DNA of 64,000 nucleotides from NCBI RefSeq assembly GCF_001426185.1, contig NZ_LMRP01000001.1, forward strand, positions 1,280,765 to 1,344,764, written 5' to 3'. Origin of the DNA: Rhodococcus sp. Leaf247 (GTDB taxonomy: Bacteria; Actinomycetota; Actinomycetes; Mycobacteriales; Mycobacteriaceae). The notes under the pieces were generated by a model that saw only the letters and a program-made list of their open reading frames with translations, searched no databases and was not told the origin of the DNA. Both the position numbers and the translations under genes were made by a program. Positions 36,274 through 48,825 of the stretch are shown in pieces (the first letter of the stretch is position 1; the number at the start of each line of letters is the position of its first letter).

Positions 36274-36301
36274 GGCCCGCGGTCTGCCATGACCGCGGGC
36301 C
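36274..36301 (+). terminator. Terminator-like hairpin
   Basis: 11-bp stem GGCCCGCGGTC / GACCGCGGGCC with a 6-nt loop, between the micropeptide ORF and the convergent bglG gene; could serve both directions. Confidence 0.55.
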
Positions 36302-36368
36302 GAGGTGCGGCCTTCGATCTCGTGAGTTGTAGGGACACCGTAGGTATGCCGCGCTTCCGGCCGCATTG

Positions 36369-37232
36369 TCATCGCCCGGAGCGGACGTCGCCGGGTCGCA
36401 CCTCGTCGACCATGCGTGCCACATGCAGAGTGAGGTAGGTGACCTCGTCGTCGGTCAGCGGAACACCGAGCCGGAGCTCCAACACCGTCTGCAGTTTCAC
36501 GGCAGTCGCATGCGCATCCGGATAGACCCCTTGGATAGCGTCACGTAGCTTTCCCGACCGTTCCTCGAGCTGCCGGCCAGTGCTGGCACGGACGAAAAAG
36601 TAGCGAAGGTGCGTGATGAATCTCGCTGCGTTCACCGAATCTCGGTCGAACACCCGGTCGTACTCGACGCCCATGATGTCGAAGAGCTGAGTGAAGACGC
36701 CCGTCATCTGATAGGTGAACGACAGGTCACCACTGGCGAACCCTGCGTTCACCAGATGCAGCGCGATGGCAATGGCTTCGTCCACTACCAGCGGGCGGTC
36801 GAGTTGGGTGTTGACGTACTCGAGAACCTTGGTGGCAACCGCGTACTCGCGTGGGTACATGTGAACGACCTCGCCTCGCAACGGGTAGCTCATCGGCATG
36901 TTCTTCTCGCTGCGGACGACCGCGAAACTCAGATGATCGGCGAGGGCTATCACCGTCGTCGACCCCAACGTCGTTCCCAACTCCGCACGAGCCACGTCGA
37001 GCGCACGGTCGGCCAACACGAGGTGCTCCGGCGGGACGGCAGCGACCAGGGCACCGAAATTGTCGGGGTCGCGGCCGTCCTCCGGAACGAAGACCCTGGC
37101 CACCCGCGTGGTATCGACCGGGTGCCCGGGCTTCGCTTGGAAACCCAGTCCTCGCCCGGTCACGATCACCTCTCCGCCGTGGTCGGCTCGCGCCAACACG
37201 ACGTTGTTGTTGAAGACCCGCAGGATCTCCAT
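36369..37232 (-). CDS. bglG: BglG/LicT-family transcriptional antiterminator
   Basis: 287-aa RNA-binding antiterminator. The N-terminal CAT RNA-binding domain is MEILRVFNNNVVLARADHGG, followed by two PTS regulation domains with the phosphorylatable histidines in LADHLSFAVVR, YPREYAVATKVLEY, AIALHLVNAGF and YLTLHVARM. It binds the RAT sequence in the operon leader (40609-40640) and prevents termination when the beta-glucoside is being transported. Third gene of the operon, 11 bp after the glucosidase gene. Confidence 0.95.
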   Translation of the reverse strand: MEILRVFNNNVVLARADHGGEVIVTGRGLGFQAKPGHPVDTTRVARVFVPEDGRDPDNFGALVAAVPPEHLVLADRALDVARAELGTTLGSTTVIALADHLSFAVVRSEKNMPMSYPLRGEVVHMYPREYAVATKVLEYVNTQLDRPLVVDEAIAIALHLVNAGFASGDLSFTYQMTGVFTQLFDIMGVEYDRVFDRDSVNAARFITHLRYFFVRASTGRQLEERSGKLRDAIQGVYPDAHATAVKLQTVLELRLGVPLTDDEVTYLTLHVARMVDEVRPGDVRSGR

Positions 37233-37243
37233 GACGCTTCCCT

Positions 37244-40535
<3,292 letters not shown>

Positions 40536-40569
40536 GGTCTTCCTTTGCCGTTCTCCCGTACCAGGGCAC

Positions 40570-40615
40570 AAAAAAAGACCTGAGCTGCACGCATCACATG
40601 CGTGTAGCTCAGGTC
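40570..40615 (-). terminator. Leader terminator of the beta-glucoside operon
   Basis: On the minus strand a 16-17 bp stem beginning GACCTGAGCT and ending AGCTCAGGTC (one C/T difference) is followed by TTTTTTT. It lies before bglF and shares its 5' arm with the RAT element. Confidence 0.92.
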
Positions 40616-40640
40616 TTGCCTCGTGACCGAGTAACAATCC
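40609..40640 (-). promoter_or_regulatory. RAT ribonucleic antiterminator for BglG
   Basis: Minus strand reads GGATTGTTACTC, GGTCA, CGAGGCAAGACCTGA, matching the consensus RAT hairpin (GGATTGTTACT on the 5' side, GCAGGCAAAACCT on the 3' side). Its 3' end overlaps the terminator stem, so the two structures exclude each other. Confidence 0.92.
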
Positions 40641-40661
40641 TGGTGGTTCTTGTGATCGAGG

Positions 40662-40690
40662 ACACTAGCGTCATGTGACTTGGAACGCAA
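40662..40690 (-). promoter_or_regulatory. Promoter of the beta-glucoside operon
   Basis: Minus strand -35-like TTGCGT (40685-40690), 17-bp spacer, -10-like TAGTGT (40662-40667), about 20 bp before the RAT. Confidence 0.5.
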
Positions 40691-41186
40691 GACACATGCC
40701 GAGCGACTGCTGTCGACGCCCGACGGAGTTGCCGCGGTGTCGGTACCGCCGCCTGAATCCCGGAATGCTCATCGGGACAAACGGCGGAGAAGACGCCGCT
40801 GTCGCCGCAGAACCCCCCTGAAACCGGGCATCGCCTGCTCCTTGCGCGGCAGCGATAACCCGGTCCGCGCCGCGCTACCAGGCCGGGGATGAGGATCTCG
40901 ACGCGGTCATTCGCGCCGCGTGTTCACACGAACGGACGCCGGAGGCTCTCCGGCGTGCAACCGAGCACGTCACCATGCCGTGACGGCGTTCCGACGACGT
41001 GACACGCTCGCGTACAGGACATCCGCTGTGTCATCGACTAGTGAAAGACAAGGATCTCGTGTTCGACGAGGTGTCAGCGGACAATGGCGGCAAGATCGCG
41101 ATCCGCGCGTTTCATGCGACGCACGAGCTCGAAGGTCTCCCACCGATTCAGGCGGGAACATCAGCATCAGTGGAAGGACTGACATC
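40691..41186. other. Region with gene relics between the PTS promoter and a PucR-like regulator
   Basis: About 500 bp. It contains a pyruvate-carboxylase N-terminal relic (41059-41136) and a small hairpin near 40937 (CGCCGGAG / CTCCGGCG); no intact gene seen. Confidence 0.4.
41059..41136 (+). pseudogene. Relic of a pyruvate/acyl-CoA carboxylase N-terminus
   Basis: 26 codons starting GTG TTC that align without gaps to the first 26 codons of pyc1. The relic reads VSADNGGKIAIRAFHATHEL against VLVANRGEIAIRAFRAAYEL in pyc1. By hand count 49 of 78 bases are identical. The key NRGEIA motif has lost its arginine, and nothing of the rest of the carboxylase follows. Confidence 0.55.
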
Positions 41187-42248
41187 GTGCGTGACTGGAT
41201 CATCAAGCTCACCGCCATCGACGATGACGCAGCGTCGGCGCTACGTGTAATCGAGCACTTCGACACCCTGGTCGATGAGCGCGTATCCGCGACAGCGCTG
41301 CTCCGCGCAGTCACGGTCCTCGCCGATTGCGGCGCCGGCTTCGACGACGCCGATCGCGGGTTGCCCATAGAAGTGGACGAGCACGGACGCGCATTCTCGA
41401 CACCTGAGATGTCCGCTCGGCCACACTTCGAGCAGTTCGGGGGCGTCACGGTCTGGCTGAACCGCCAGGGACCACCGTGGCCATTGGACCACCTGATTCT
41501 CGAACGTTTCGCTCGCAGCCTGCACGCCGTCAAACGACCCCGGGATCGGCATCCTGCAATCGCGGCGATTCGAACTGTCTGCGACGCGGACGCAGAACCA
41601 GCACAACGCACTGCCGCGCTGAGCACCCTCGGGTTGACGGGACCTGTCACCATTGCGGCAACCTTGCCGAGCGATTCCCGTCTCACTCCACTCGGCATGA
41701 CCGCAGACGGAGTACGCATCCACCTGCTGTCGAACCGGCCCGCACTCGCCGGTGTTCCCGCCGATGTCGCTGCCGGCTACACCGTGGCGAACGGACTTCA
41801 GGTGTGTACGCGCTGGCGGCGTGCGGTATCAGCACTGAAGATTGCCGTGGACCCGACCACCGCCGGCCCGGCGCACGTCTGCCACGACGATCTCGGCGCA
41901 GTAGCGGATCTGTTGGACAACATAGATGCAAGCACTGCAGCCGGCTCGCTAGACGTGCAGGTACTGGAAACGTTGAGGTTGGAGCGACAGTGGGTCACCG
42001 GGCTGCTCGACAGCATCCTGAGTCACAGCAGCTTGCGTGAAGCTGCCCGTCGACAGAACCTCCACCACTCGACACTGCAACAACGCCTCGACTGGCTTCA
42101 GAGCCGGCTCGGGTACACCGTGCTCAGTCCCTCCGGTTACCCGCGAGCCAGTACGGCACTCTTGCTTTGGCGCATCGCGCGCGCGGCTGACAACATGAGA
42201 ACCCCCGTCGCGGAGCACCTCCCCCATCAACCGCCATTCGGCGGTTGA
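41187..42248 (+). CDS. PucR-like helix-turn-helix transcriptional regulator
   Basis: 353-aa regulator. The C-terminal HTH is SLREAARRQNLHHSTLQQRL, followed by DWLQSRLGYTVLSPSGYPRA, as in PucR/CdaR proteins; the N-terminal part is a sensor region without a confidently named domain. GTG 41187 is chosen because GGAAGGA lies 8 bp upstream; the frame is open to 40920. Same direction as the esterase gene 64 bp downstream, which it may control. Confidence 0.75.
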   Translation: MRDWIIKLTAIDDDAASALRVIEHFDTLVDERVSATALLRAVTVLADCGAGFDDADRGLPIEVDEHGRAFSTPEMSARPHFEQFGGVTVWLNRQGPPWPLDHLILERFARSLHAVKRPRDRHPAIAAIRTVCDADAEPAQRTAALSTLGLTGPVTIAATLPSDSRLTPLGMTADGVRIHLLSNRPALAGVPADVAAGYTVANGLQVCTRWRRAVSALKIAVDPTTAGPAHVCHDDLGAVADLLDNIDASTAAGSLDVQVLETLRLERQWVTGLLDSILSHSSLREAARRQNLHHSTLQQRLDWLQSRLGYTVLSPSGYPRASTALLLWRIARAADNMRTPVAEHLPHQPPFGG

Positions 42249-42289
42249 TCCACGCCACACTCGACGCGATTGGCGGCTGTGACCGGTCA
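42228..42289. promoter_or_regulatory. Two palindromes between regulator and esterase genes
   Basis: CAACCGCC / GGCGGTTG hairpin (42228-42247) across the regulator stop codon, and a perfect TGACCGGTCA (42280-42289) just before the esterase start, the latter a candidate operator. Confidence 0.4.
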
Positions 42290-42312
42290 CTCACCGCCTG
42301 TTGACTGACGTC

Positions 42313-43311
42313 ATGACTCGAACAGAACCAGCATCGACATCACTCCCGCTCGCTCCCCCGCTGGACCCCGAACTCGTCCCCCCGTTGGAGATGATCCTGA
42401 GTGTGCTCCCCACGCTGGGCCCCGACACCCTGGAGGAGGTGCGGTCGATAACCCTGAATGGCCTGCCCGGCGCCGAGGAGGTCGACTGGACCGCGGGTGG
42501 ACGAGTGCGGGTAGAGGAGGTCGTGGTTCCGTGCGACGACGGGGACACGGGTCTGCAGATGACCGTACTCAAGCCTGCGGAGGGGAATGGTCCGTGGCCA
42601 CTCATCTACTACGTGCACGGCGGCGGCATGGTGATCGGTGGGCGTCACATCGGGTTGGACTCACTCGTGCGGTACGCAGCGGAGGGACATGCTGTTGTCG
42701 CCTCCCTCGAGTATCGAGTTGCTCCTGAGCATCCGGATCCCACCCCTGTGAGCGATTGCTACTCGGGATTGTGTTGGGCAGTCGACAATCCGGACCTCCT
42801 CGAGATCGACGCCGACCGCGTCCTGGTCAGCGGAGTAAGCGCCGGGGGCGGGCTCGCCGCCGGGATCGCCTTGATGGCACGCGACCGCGGCTTCCCCCGT
42901 CTTACGCACCAAATATTGTGCTGCCCCATGCTCGACGACCGTTTCATCACACACAGCTCGCGCATGGTCGCACACGAGTCTGCCGTGTGGACAAGCTATT
43001 CCAACGAGTTCGGGTGGTCGTCGCTGCTCGGCGAGCGCCGAGGTGGCCCGACTGTGTCCGAGTACGCCGCCCCGGCGCGCGCCGAGAATTTGGCGGACCT
43101 GCCTCGGACGTACATCGACGTCGGCTCCGTCGAGGTCTTCCGAGACGAAGCGTTGGATTACGCGCAGCGACTTTCGCAGGCCGGAGTCAACGTCGACTTC
43201 CACCTGTGGGGCGGAGGCTTCCACGGGTACGAGATAGCGACGAACGCCGCGCTGACACAAGCCGCCGCTGCAACCCGACACGAATTCTTCCTGCGCGCGC
43301 TGGAACGTTGA
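42313..43311 (+). CDS. Alpha/beta hydrolase, HSL-family esterase
   Basis: 332-aa carboxylesterase. It has the hormone-sensitive-lipase oxyanion motif YVHGGGMVIGGRH, nucleophile serine in VSGVSAGGGLAAG, and the catalytic histidine in WGGGFHGYE. Hydrolyses short-chain esters, substrate unknown. ATG 42313 is used; an in-frame TTG at 42301 is an alternative. Preceded by the PucR-like regulator. Confidence 0.93.
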   Translation: MTRTEPASTSLPLAPPLDPELVPPLEMILSVLPTLGPDTLEEVRSITLNGLPGAEEVDWTAGGRVRVEEVVVPCDDGDTGLQMTVLKPAEGNGPWPLIYYVHGGGMVIGGRHIGLDSLVRYAAEGHAVVASLEYRVAPEHPDPTPVSDCYSGLCWAVDNPDLLEIDADRVLVSGVSAGGGLAAGIALMARDRGFPRLTHQILCCPMLDDRFITHSSRMVAHESAVWTSYSNEFGWSSLLGERRGGPTVSEYAAPARAENLADLPRTYIDVGSVEVFRDEALDYAQRLSQAGVNVDFHLWGGGFHGYEIATNAALTQAAAATRHEFFLRALER

Positions 43312-44046
43312 CACCATCGATCGGGGAGGGCCGTAACTTACCGTCCATACACGGCGCGACGGCTCCGGTACTCTGGCCCGCCGAATTCGAACCGTAGGCA
43401 GTCAGGCGTTCGGTCAGAGCCCGGCTGACCAATGCGGATATCGCGTTGCCCATCGACACTCCCGAGCACCCTGTGGTGTCGATGGGCACTCCGGGCGTCC
43501 TCGTCAGCCGATACTTCAGCTCGCGGTACCGCTCTCACAAGTTTGTTCAGTTGATGCGCAACGCAACTAAACGGCGTTGTTAGCAAAACCGTTATGCGCA
43601 AACGTGACTCGGCGTCACGTTCGAGCTTCTGGTCACAGTGATCGATGTCGGCTGTGAGAGGCACACCATCGTGCCGGCCTGTACCAGACCCCTTCGGCAT
43701 CCAACGCGTGTTCACGGCGCAGTGAATCCGCTCGCATCCATCGATGAACCGACGAGCATCGGGGCAGTACCCGACGACCGACCGTGGACCGTGGACGTCT
43801 AGGTGCTAGTGGTGCCGGAAACGGCGAGCCTGTGTGTGGTCATGCCGTGTCGGCCACGGTCCGCCGCCGAACCGACCCAAAAAATGACTGCTGGAGTCCC
43901 AGATGTGGCCGTAATCACGCCCACGGCCGCCACATTCCCAGTCGAACGCCGACGGCGCAACGGTCCGTCCACTCGGGTCCACCCACGTTCACGCCTCCCG
44001 TCACGGGATGGGACGTGAGCAGAATCTGTCCATGGAAGTCCCTGGA
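43312..44046. other. Non-coding or decayed region
   Basis: About 735 bp with no convincing gene. It includes a locally A/T-rich stretch (43540-43610) with short inverted repeats such as AGTTG / CAACT, and from about 43970 the first GTCCAC-type repeats that lead into the att-like module. Confidence 0.45.
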
Positions 44047-44099
44047 CGTCCGGGGATTAGCGTGGCCTTTTCGGCGCTGGAGTCCACCCACGGCCACTG

Positions 44100-44445
44100 A
44101 CGTCCACCCGAGTCCATCGAACGGGTTACGGATGAGTTGTGACAACTCGTGACATCGAGCCGAAATCCACTAGTTCTGCCAGGTGACCGGCGGACGTACT
44201 GGGGGAAGTCGTGAAACGAGAGGTCGGATCAGCCAATTTCAGAACGTTTCTGCTGGTCAGAGGCATACAGAGAGCCTCCTTTCGGGATTGAACCGAAGAC
44301 CGCTCGCTTACAAGGCGTCTACGACCCGATCAGGTGGATGCACCTGGACTCATACAACCCGTCCTGAACTGCTCGTTTGTCCACTGGCGTCCGCCTCGGT
44401 CCACCTCCGTCCGTCCCGACTTGTGACACTCTCGTGACACTGAGA
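44100..44445. repeat. att-like module A with tRNA-Thr(UGU) 3' half
   Basis: Left arm TTGTGACAACTCGTGACA near 44138; core 44271-44316; right arm TTGTGACACTCTCGTGACAC near 44421. Clustered GTCCAC-type motifs flank both sides. The 46-bp core is identical to 54257-54302. On the minus strand the core reads as the 3' half of a tRNA: loop CTTGTAA (anticodon TGT), T-arm TTCGG-TTCAATC-CCGAA, acceptor AGGAGGC. The 5' half of the tRNA is missing. This layout resembles a lambda-type attP with arm sites around a tRNA-derived core. No integrase gene adjoins. Confidence 0.65.
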
Positions 44446-45092
44446 ACCCGCGGCGTGGTACCCAGGGGTTTGGTATCCCATTGCTGGGCAGCATATCCCG
44501 CCAGGCGAACGAAGAGGCGACTGATCGACGTGCGGCGGAGTTCCCACCACTTGCCACTCCGATGTCCACGGGCCGACCTGACAACTCGGACGATCGATTG
44601 TCACGACCGGTCGACCGCGATCCCCAACCAGGACAGCGGCTCGGCGAGAACCAACGCCGCCTGGTCCCGCACGTCCGACTACTCTGCCGACGAGTGATCC
44701 CGCGGCCTTTCACGGTTCGTACCCCGATCGTCATTAGGCACCCACGGCGGAGGGAACTCATACCAGTCCGGACACCACCGCCGCCTGCCACAGCGACACA
44801 GGTCCCCGCGTCACACCAGACAAAGATGTCGAGCCGGCATTGCCCGGCCGATGGTCGGGAACGCGATAGAAAGTCATGGATCGACAAATCCGGTCAACCG
44901 AGACCACTACACCGAAACTGGAGGAAGTACGGTGCACTGCCCGGTGACGCCGCAGTCTCTCTGAGAGCCTCAAAGCGTCTGCGCTCTAACCGATACGCTC
45001 GACCGCGCTGCGGTTCTGAGACCAACCGGCGGCCACTGCCATAATCGAGGCGGACCCCAAGCGTCCATCGCCCGTGCGAAGTGTTTCGGCGG
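44446..45092. other. Intergenic region right of att-like module A
   Basis: About 650 bp. Open frames cross it on both strands but none shows family similarity or a ribosome-binding site; probably non-coding or decayed. Confidence 0.4.
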
Positions 45093-45899
45093 TCAGCCGG
45101 CGGATTGCCAGGCAGCCGTCTGCTGATCGGCGATGCTGACCAGTCGGTCGAGGCCGGCATTCATGTCGATCAGGTGCGAATCGAGCAGAGGAACCTCGTT
45201 GATCGGCTGAGGCACCACGAACTGCAAATGATACTGGTTGTATCCACCCGCATCGATGCAGGATCCGACGACACGGCCGCGACTGGTGGTCCACGTCGAC
45301 TCGGACGTCGGTAGCGCTTCGGGAGCTGTGGTGTAGTTCAGCAGAATCGAGATGATGCCGAACGCGAACGGTGCGCTGGGCACAGTGACGCCGACCGGAC
45401 GATCGTCTTCGCTGAGTTTCGCTGGATCGGTACACGCCACCTGGAAACCGGGTCCACTCGGCAGTCCCCAATGCTGGGACCACAGATCGACGTCGGCATT
45501 GCCGAAGGTCGAGAGCGGCGGCACGAGCGTGTTGGTGGAATACGCCACGATGCAACCGAATTGCCCGCGTTCTGTACACAGCGGAATGTTCTGGAAGTCC
45601 CCGCCGGTGGTACTGCCGCGGGCGGTTTCGACGTTCCCGCCCATCAGGAAGGCGCCGACGAGTTGTCTGCGCAGTGTCGCGTCTCGGTCGAAGGTCTCGC
45701 GCATCAGCTTCCGCAACATGAACGTGCCCTGGGAATGGCCGATGAGAAGGACGCCTCGACCGTTGTTCTCGGTGGCCATGTAGTCGTCCAGGCCGCACGC
45801 ACATCGGCGTATGCCAGATCGATCGACGGTCCGGCGGCACCCAGCAGTGCGAGAGGGAGCATGAGAAGAGGGGTTTGACGGTAGACAGGTGCGACCTTC
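45093..45899 (-). pseudogene. Relic of a DUF3089-type lipase/esterase
   Basis: The C-terminal part (228 codons from 45779) keeps the nucleophile elbow LLIGHSQGTFMLRKLM and family stretches. The preceding segment (KVAPVYRQTP, SIDLAYADVRAAW) lies in another frame; loss of one base around 45785 would explain it. The secretion signal and N-terminal domain before APVYRQ are absent. Frameshifted, truncated copy. Confidence 0.75.
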
Positions 45900-46051
45900 G
45901 CCCGTTGTCTCACAACCGTGTCTCCCCTGCGCTCCGTGGCGGTGACGGGTGTCACTGTCACCGCCGCAAAAGTTAACAGGTAGTGCTGGGCGTCACGGCA
46001 CCACTGCCGAGGAGACCAGTTGCGCGGACGGGACATACCGACTACATATTT

Positions 46052-46070
46052 ACTTGATCGATCATATAAC
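46052..46070. promoter_or_regulatory. Candidate TetR operator at the FAH-operon promoter
   Basis: Perfect palindrome TGATCGATCA (46055-46064) in an A/T-rich stretch about 20 bp before the first gene. The TetR gene inside this operon (47550) is the likely ligand (inference). Confidence 0.4.
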
Positions 46071-46084
46071 TATTGGGGGTGACC

Positions 46085-46519
46085 GTGATCGTACTCGTCC
46101 AGGTCCTGTTCACCATCAGCATCCTGTCGTTCGCGCTGGTCGCGGCCGCGGCGGATCTGAACAGAACCCACGCCACCAACCCCGTGTGGGTGCCACATGC
46201 GCGCTTCCATGTGGTGTGGCAAGTCGCCACCCACATCGGCATCGGACTGCTGGCACTGGTCGTTCTCTGGGCACCGGTGGCGTCCCTGCCGGTCCGGTTC
46301 GCCATCGCGGGAACGATCACCGGCGTCGTGTTGGGCGGCTTCTTCGTCACCGCGGCGACCATGCCGCTCTACGGCGGCGAACTCGCCGACAACAACGGCT
46401 ACCGACCGCTGACCCTCGACATCGCCGGCCGAACACGCACCTTGGATCAGAACGTGCTGCTCTTCGCCGGAGGTGTGGGCTTCCTCCTCCTCGCCGGCGC
46501 TGTCGCACTCACGCTCTGA
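46085..46519 (+). CDS. Small integral membrane protein, about 4 helices
   Basis: 144-aa hydrophobic protein with four likely membrane segments (VLFTISILSFALVAAAA; IGIGLLALVVLWAPVA; FAIAGTITGVVLGGFFV; LLFAGGVGFLLLAGAVALT) and a conserved-looking N-WVPHARFHVVWQ stretch after the first. GTG 46085 follows GGGGGT; TTG 46073 and GTG 46079 are alternatives. Function unknown; first gene of an operon with an FAH-family enzyme and TetR. Confidence 0.7.
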   Translation: MIVLVQVLFTISILSFALVAAAADLNRTHATNPVWVPHARFHVVWQVATHIGIGLLALVVLWAPVASLPVRFAIAGTITGVVLGGFFVTAATMPLYGGELADNNGYRPLTLDIAGRTRTLDQNVLLFAGGVGFLLLAGAVALTL

Positions 46520-46562
46520 AGTAACTCATCGCACCTACCCAGCACACCAGGAGATCCGCACC

Positions 46563-47525
46563 ATGAAGTTGGCAACAGGAAACATCGACGGGACGCGGTG
46601 CGTTCTGGCCGAGACAACAGATGGGGGAATTGCATCTCTCGGGAATGGTGACATCGCTCCGACGATGCGGTCGATCATCAGCTATACCGCAAGCGAGCGA
46701 CGGGCACTGGCATCGGTGATCGCCGACGGTCACCACACCACCAGGGTCGACCCGGCCGACATCGAGTGGCTCCCGCCGGTGACGGACCCGTCCAAGATCG
46801 TCGGTGTCGCACTGAACAACGATGTCTTCAACTACCTCGCGGCCCGAAAGATGACAGCTCCCATGTACTTCCTGACACCCCCGAGCGCGATGATCGGGCA
46901 CGGCACGCACATCGAGGTCGACCCCGCATGGGGTCTCGTGCACCCCGAACCCGAACTCGCTGCCATCATCGGCACCACGCTGCGCCGCGCGACCCCCGAG
47001 GACGCTGCGGCGGGCGTCTTCGGCTACACCATCATCAACGACATCACCTCGCCCGGACTCAAGTCCGACGACAGCGTCGAATTGGTGATGCCCGAGGGCA
47101 TGACCGTCGACGAGCCCTGGCGAACGATGCGCGGCGACGACGACCGTTCCCTCTACCTCACCTACCACGCCCGATCGAAGGGGACCGACACCTTCGCGCC
47201 CATCGGACCCTGGATCGTCACCGCCGACGAGATCACCGAACCGAACGGCCTTATCGTCCGCGGATACCTCGACGACGACCTCGTCCTCGAGGACTCCACC
47301 GCCAACCTCACCTTCGGCATCCACGACGTCATCGCACACCTGTCCCAGACCATGACCCTCACGTCAGGAGACATCGTCCACTTCGGCACCGCTGCACGCC
47401 CCGCGCTACCCGACCGGTTCCCCACCATCCGCTCCATCGACCTCACACGCCACGGCCATACAGTCAGCGTCGAGATCAGCGGCCTCGGCCGCCTGGACAA
47501 CCCCATCCGCAGGATCTCGACCTGA
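46563..47525 (+). CDS. Fumarylacetoacetate hydrolase-family protein
   Basis: 320-aa FAH-fold enzyme. Metal-binding acidic residues are in LVHPEPELAAIIG and GYTIINDITS, and C-terminal SGDIVHFGTA is typical. The family cleaves C-C bonds of, or decarboxylates/hydrates, ring-fission products. ATG 46563 has AGGAG 11 bp upstream. Operon with TetR and SnoaL-like genes; probably late step of an aromatic route together with the hydroxylase at 50606. Confidence 0.88.
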   Translation: MKLATGNIDGTRCVLAETTDGGIASLGNGDIAPTMRSIISYTASERRALASVIADGHHTTRVDPADIEWLPPVTDPSKIVGVALNNDVFNYLAARKMTAPMYFLTPPSAMIGHGTHIEVDPAWGLVHPEPELAAIIGTTLRRATPEDAAAGVFGYTIINDITSPGLKSDDSVELVMPEGMTVDEPWRTMRGDDDRSLYLTYHARSKGTDTFAPIGPWIVTADEITEPNGLIVRGYLDDDLVLEDSTANLTFGIHDVIAHLSQTMTLTSGDIVHFGTAARPALPDRFPTIRSIDLTRHGHTVSVEISGLGRLDNPIRRIST

Positions 47526-47549
47526 CGATCACCCCACGGGAGCACCACC

Positions 47550-48230
47550 ATGACCGACAACGACGAGCACTCTCCCGACGGACGCCGCGCACGCGGAGCC
47601 CGCTCCCGTCAGGCGATGATCGACGCCGCGACGTCTCTGTTCTCCACCCGCGGTTACGCCGGAACAGGTATCTCGGAGATCGCTCGCAGGGCGGGCGTCA
47701 ACAGCGGATCGATCTACCACGCGTTCGGCAACAAGGAAGGACTCCTCGACGCCGTCATGCACACCGTCGCCGACACGATGATCACCTCGATCGAAACGCT
47801 GCCGCACCAGGGTGACGCCACTGCTGCACAACGACTCGACGCCGCCGCCCGCATCCTCGTCGGGGACCCGGTGTTCCTGCGCCTGTTCCTACTCCTTGCC
47901 CTGGAACAGGACCAGAACCCCACAGTGAGAGCCACCGTGGAATCGGTGCGCCGGCGCGCACGCGATGTCGTCGTCGCGGCCATCGAACCGTCCCTCGACG
48001 CGATACCGGCCGCCCAACGACCCGCAGCAGCCACTGCCGTGGGTCGCATCGCCCTCATCCTCCTCGACGGAATCTTCGTCTCTCACCAACTCGACAGCGA
48101 AGCAGGCGATCTCGACGCCACGCTCGCGCTGGTGACGATGATGGCCGAGCTCGCCATCGACAGGCTCCCCACCTTGCTTACAGACCCCGATTCGTCACCA
48201 CCGACGACCCACCCCACGGAGAAGCCATGA
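47550..48230 (+). CDS. TetR-family transcriptional regulator
   Basis: 226-aa regulator. HTH region ATSLFSTRGYAGTGISEIAR then RAGVNSGSIYHAFGNKEGLL at residues 27-65; variable C-terminal ligand domain. 24 bp after the FAH gene; overlaps the SnoaL-like gene (ATGA). Probably represses its own operon through TGATCGATCA at 46055. Confidence 0.92.
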   Translation: MTDNDEHSPDGRRARGARSRQAMIDAATSLFSTRGYAGTGISEIARRAGVNSGSIYHAFGNKEGLLDAVMHTVADTMITSIETLPHQGDATAAQRLDAAARILVGDPVFLRLFLLLALEQDQNPTVRATVESVRRRARDVVVAAIEPSLDAIPAAQRPAAATAVGRIALILLDGIFVSHQLDSEAGDLDATLALVTMMAELAIDRLPTLLTDPDSSPPTTHPTEKP

Positions 48231-48661
48231 CCACGCTCGCCACCATCCGATCCGAGATCGACGCGCTCGTCGCCGAATTCGCGTACCGCATCGACCACGA
48301 GGGCGGACACACGGTGCACGAACTGTTCACCGCCGACGGCACCTACGACCTGTCCGGATGGGCCATCACCGGCCACGAACAGATCAAGCGGTTCTACGAC
48401 GACCGCAGAAACAGCGGACCGCGAACCTCCCGCCACCTCTTCACCGGCCTACGCCTCGACCCCACCTTCACGGCGGAGACAGTGACAGGGAACTGCGTCC
48501 TCACCCTCCATGCCCACGCCGGCGTAGCACCCCTCCCCCTCGACCCCGTCATGATCGCCGACTACGCCGACACCTATCGCCGAGACGGCAACGGACAGTG
48601 GCTATTTCATCATCGTAGAGTTACGCCGATCTTCCTCGATGCAGTCAACGTCGATCGCTGA
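48227..48661 (+). CDS. SnoaL-like/NTF2-fold protein
   Basis: 144-aa cone-fold protein: N-terminal helix IDALVAEFAYRIDHEGG, then ELFTADGTYDLSGWAITGHEQ and RHLFTGLRLDPTF, and C-terminal YADTYRRDGNGQWLFHHRRV, the layout of SnoaL-like dehydratases/isomerases and ring-hydroxylating beta-subunit relatives. Catalytic role not determinable. Translationally coupled to TetR. Confidence 0.8.
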   Translation: MTTLATIRSEIDALVAEFAYRIDHEGGHTVHELFTADGTYDLSGWAITGHEQIKRFYDDRRNSGPRTSRHLFTGLRLDPTFTAETVTGNCVLTLHAHAGVAPLPLDPVMIADYADTYRRDGNGQWLFHHRRVTPIFLDAVNVDR

Positions 48662-48825
48662 GAACGCATGACATCGCGGAGCGACAAGGGCGGGTAAGCC
48701 CTCAGCGTCCGGAACACATACCGCCCACCGATCCAGATCGATCGCCGGCATACGGTTGGTCAGATTACGAGCACATCGTATCCAAAATCATCCTGGCGCA
48801 CAAAACTGAAGGAGCCGCTTGCGCA

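Larger units (their letters stand above)
36048..36368. other. Intergenic region between the FAD-oxidase and bglG genes
   Basis: About 320 bp; contains the palindrome TGTACGTACA near 36117, a tiny hydrophobic ORF (36186-36266) and a strong hairpin. Confidence 0.4.

Noticed and set aside
44271-44316. A functional tRNA-Thr gene on the minus strand
   Set aside because: Only the part from anticodon loop to acceptor end is present; the 5' acceptor strand, D-arm and the 5' anticodon stem are missing in both copies.
44183-44437. ORF containing the stretch SLLSGLNRRPLAYKAS, also present at 54142-54423
   Set aside because: The similarity comes from the shared tRNA-derived core on the opposite strand, not from a protein family; no ribosome-binding site.
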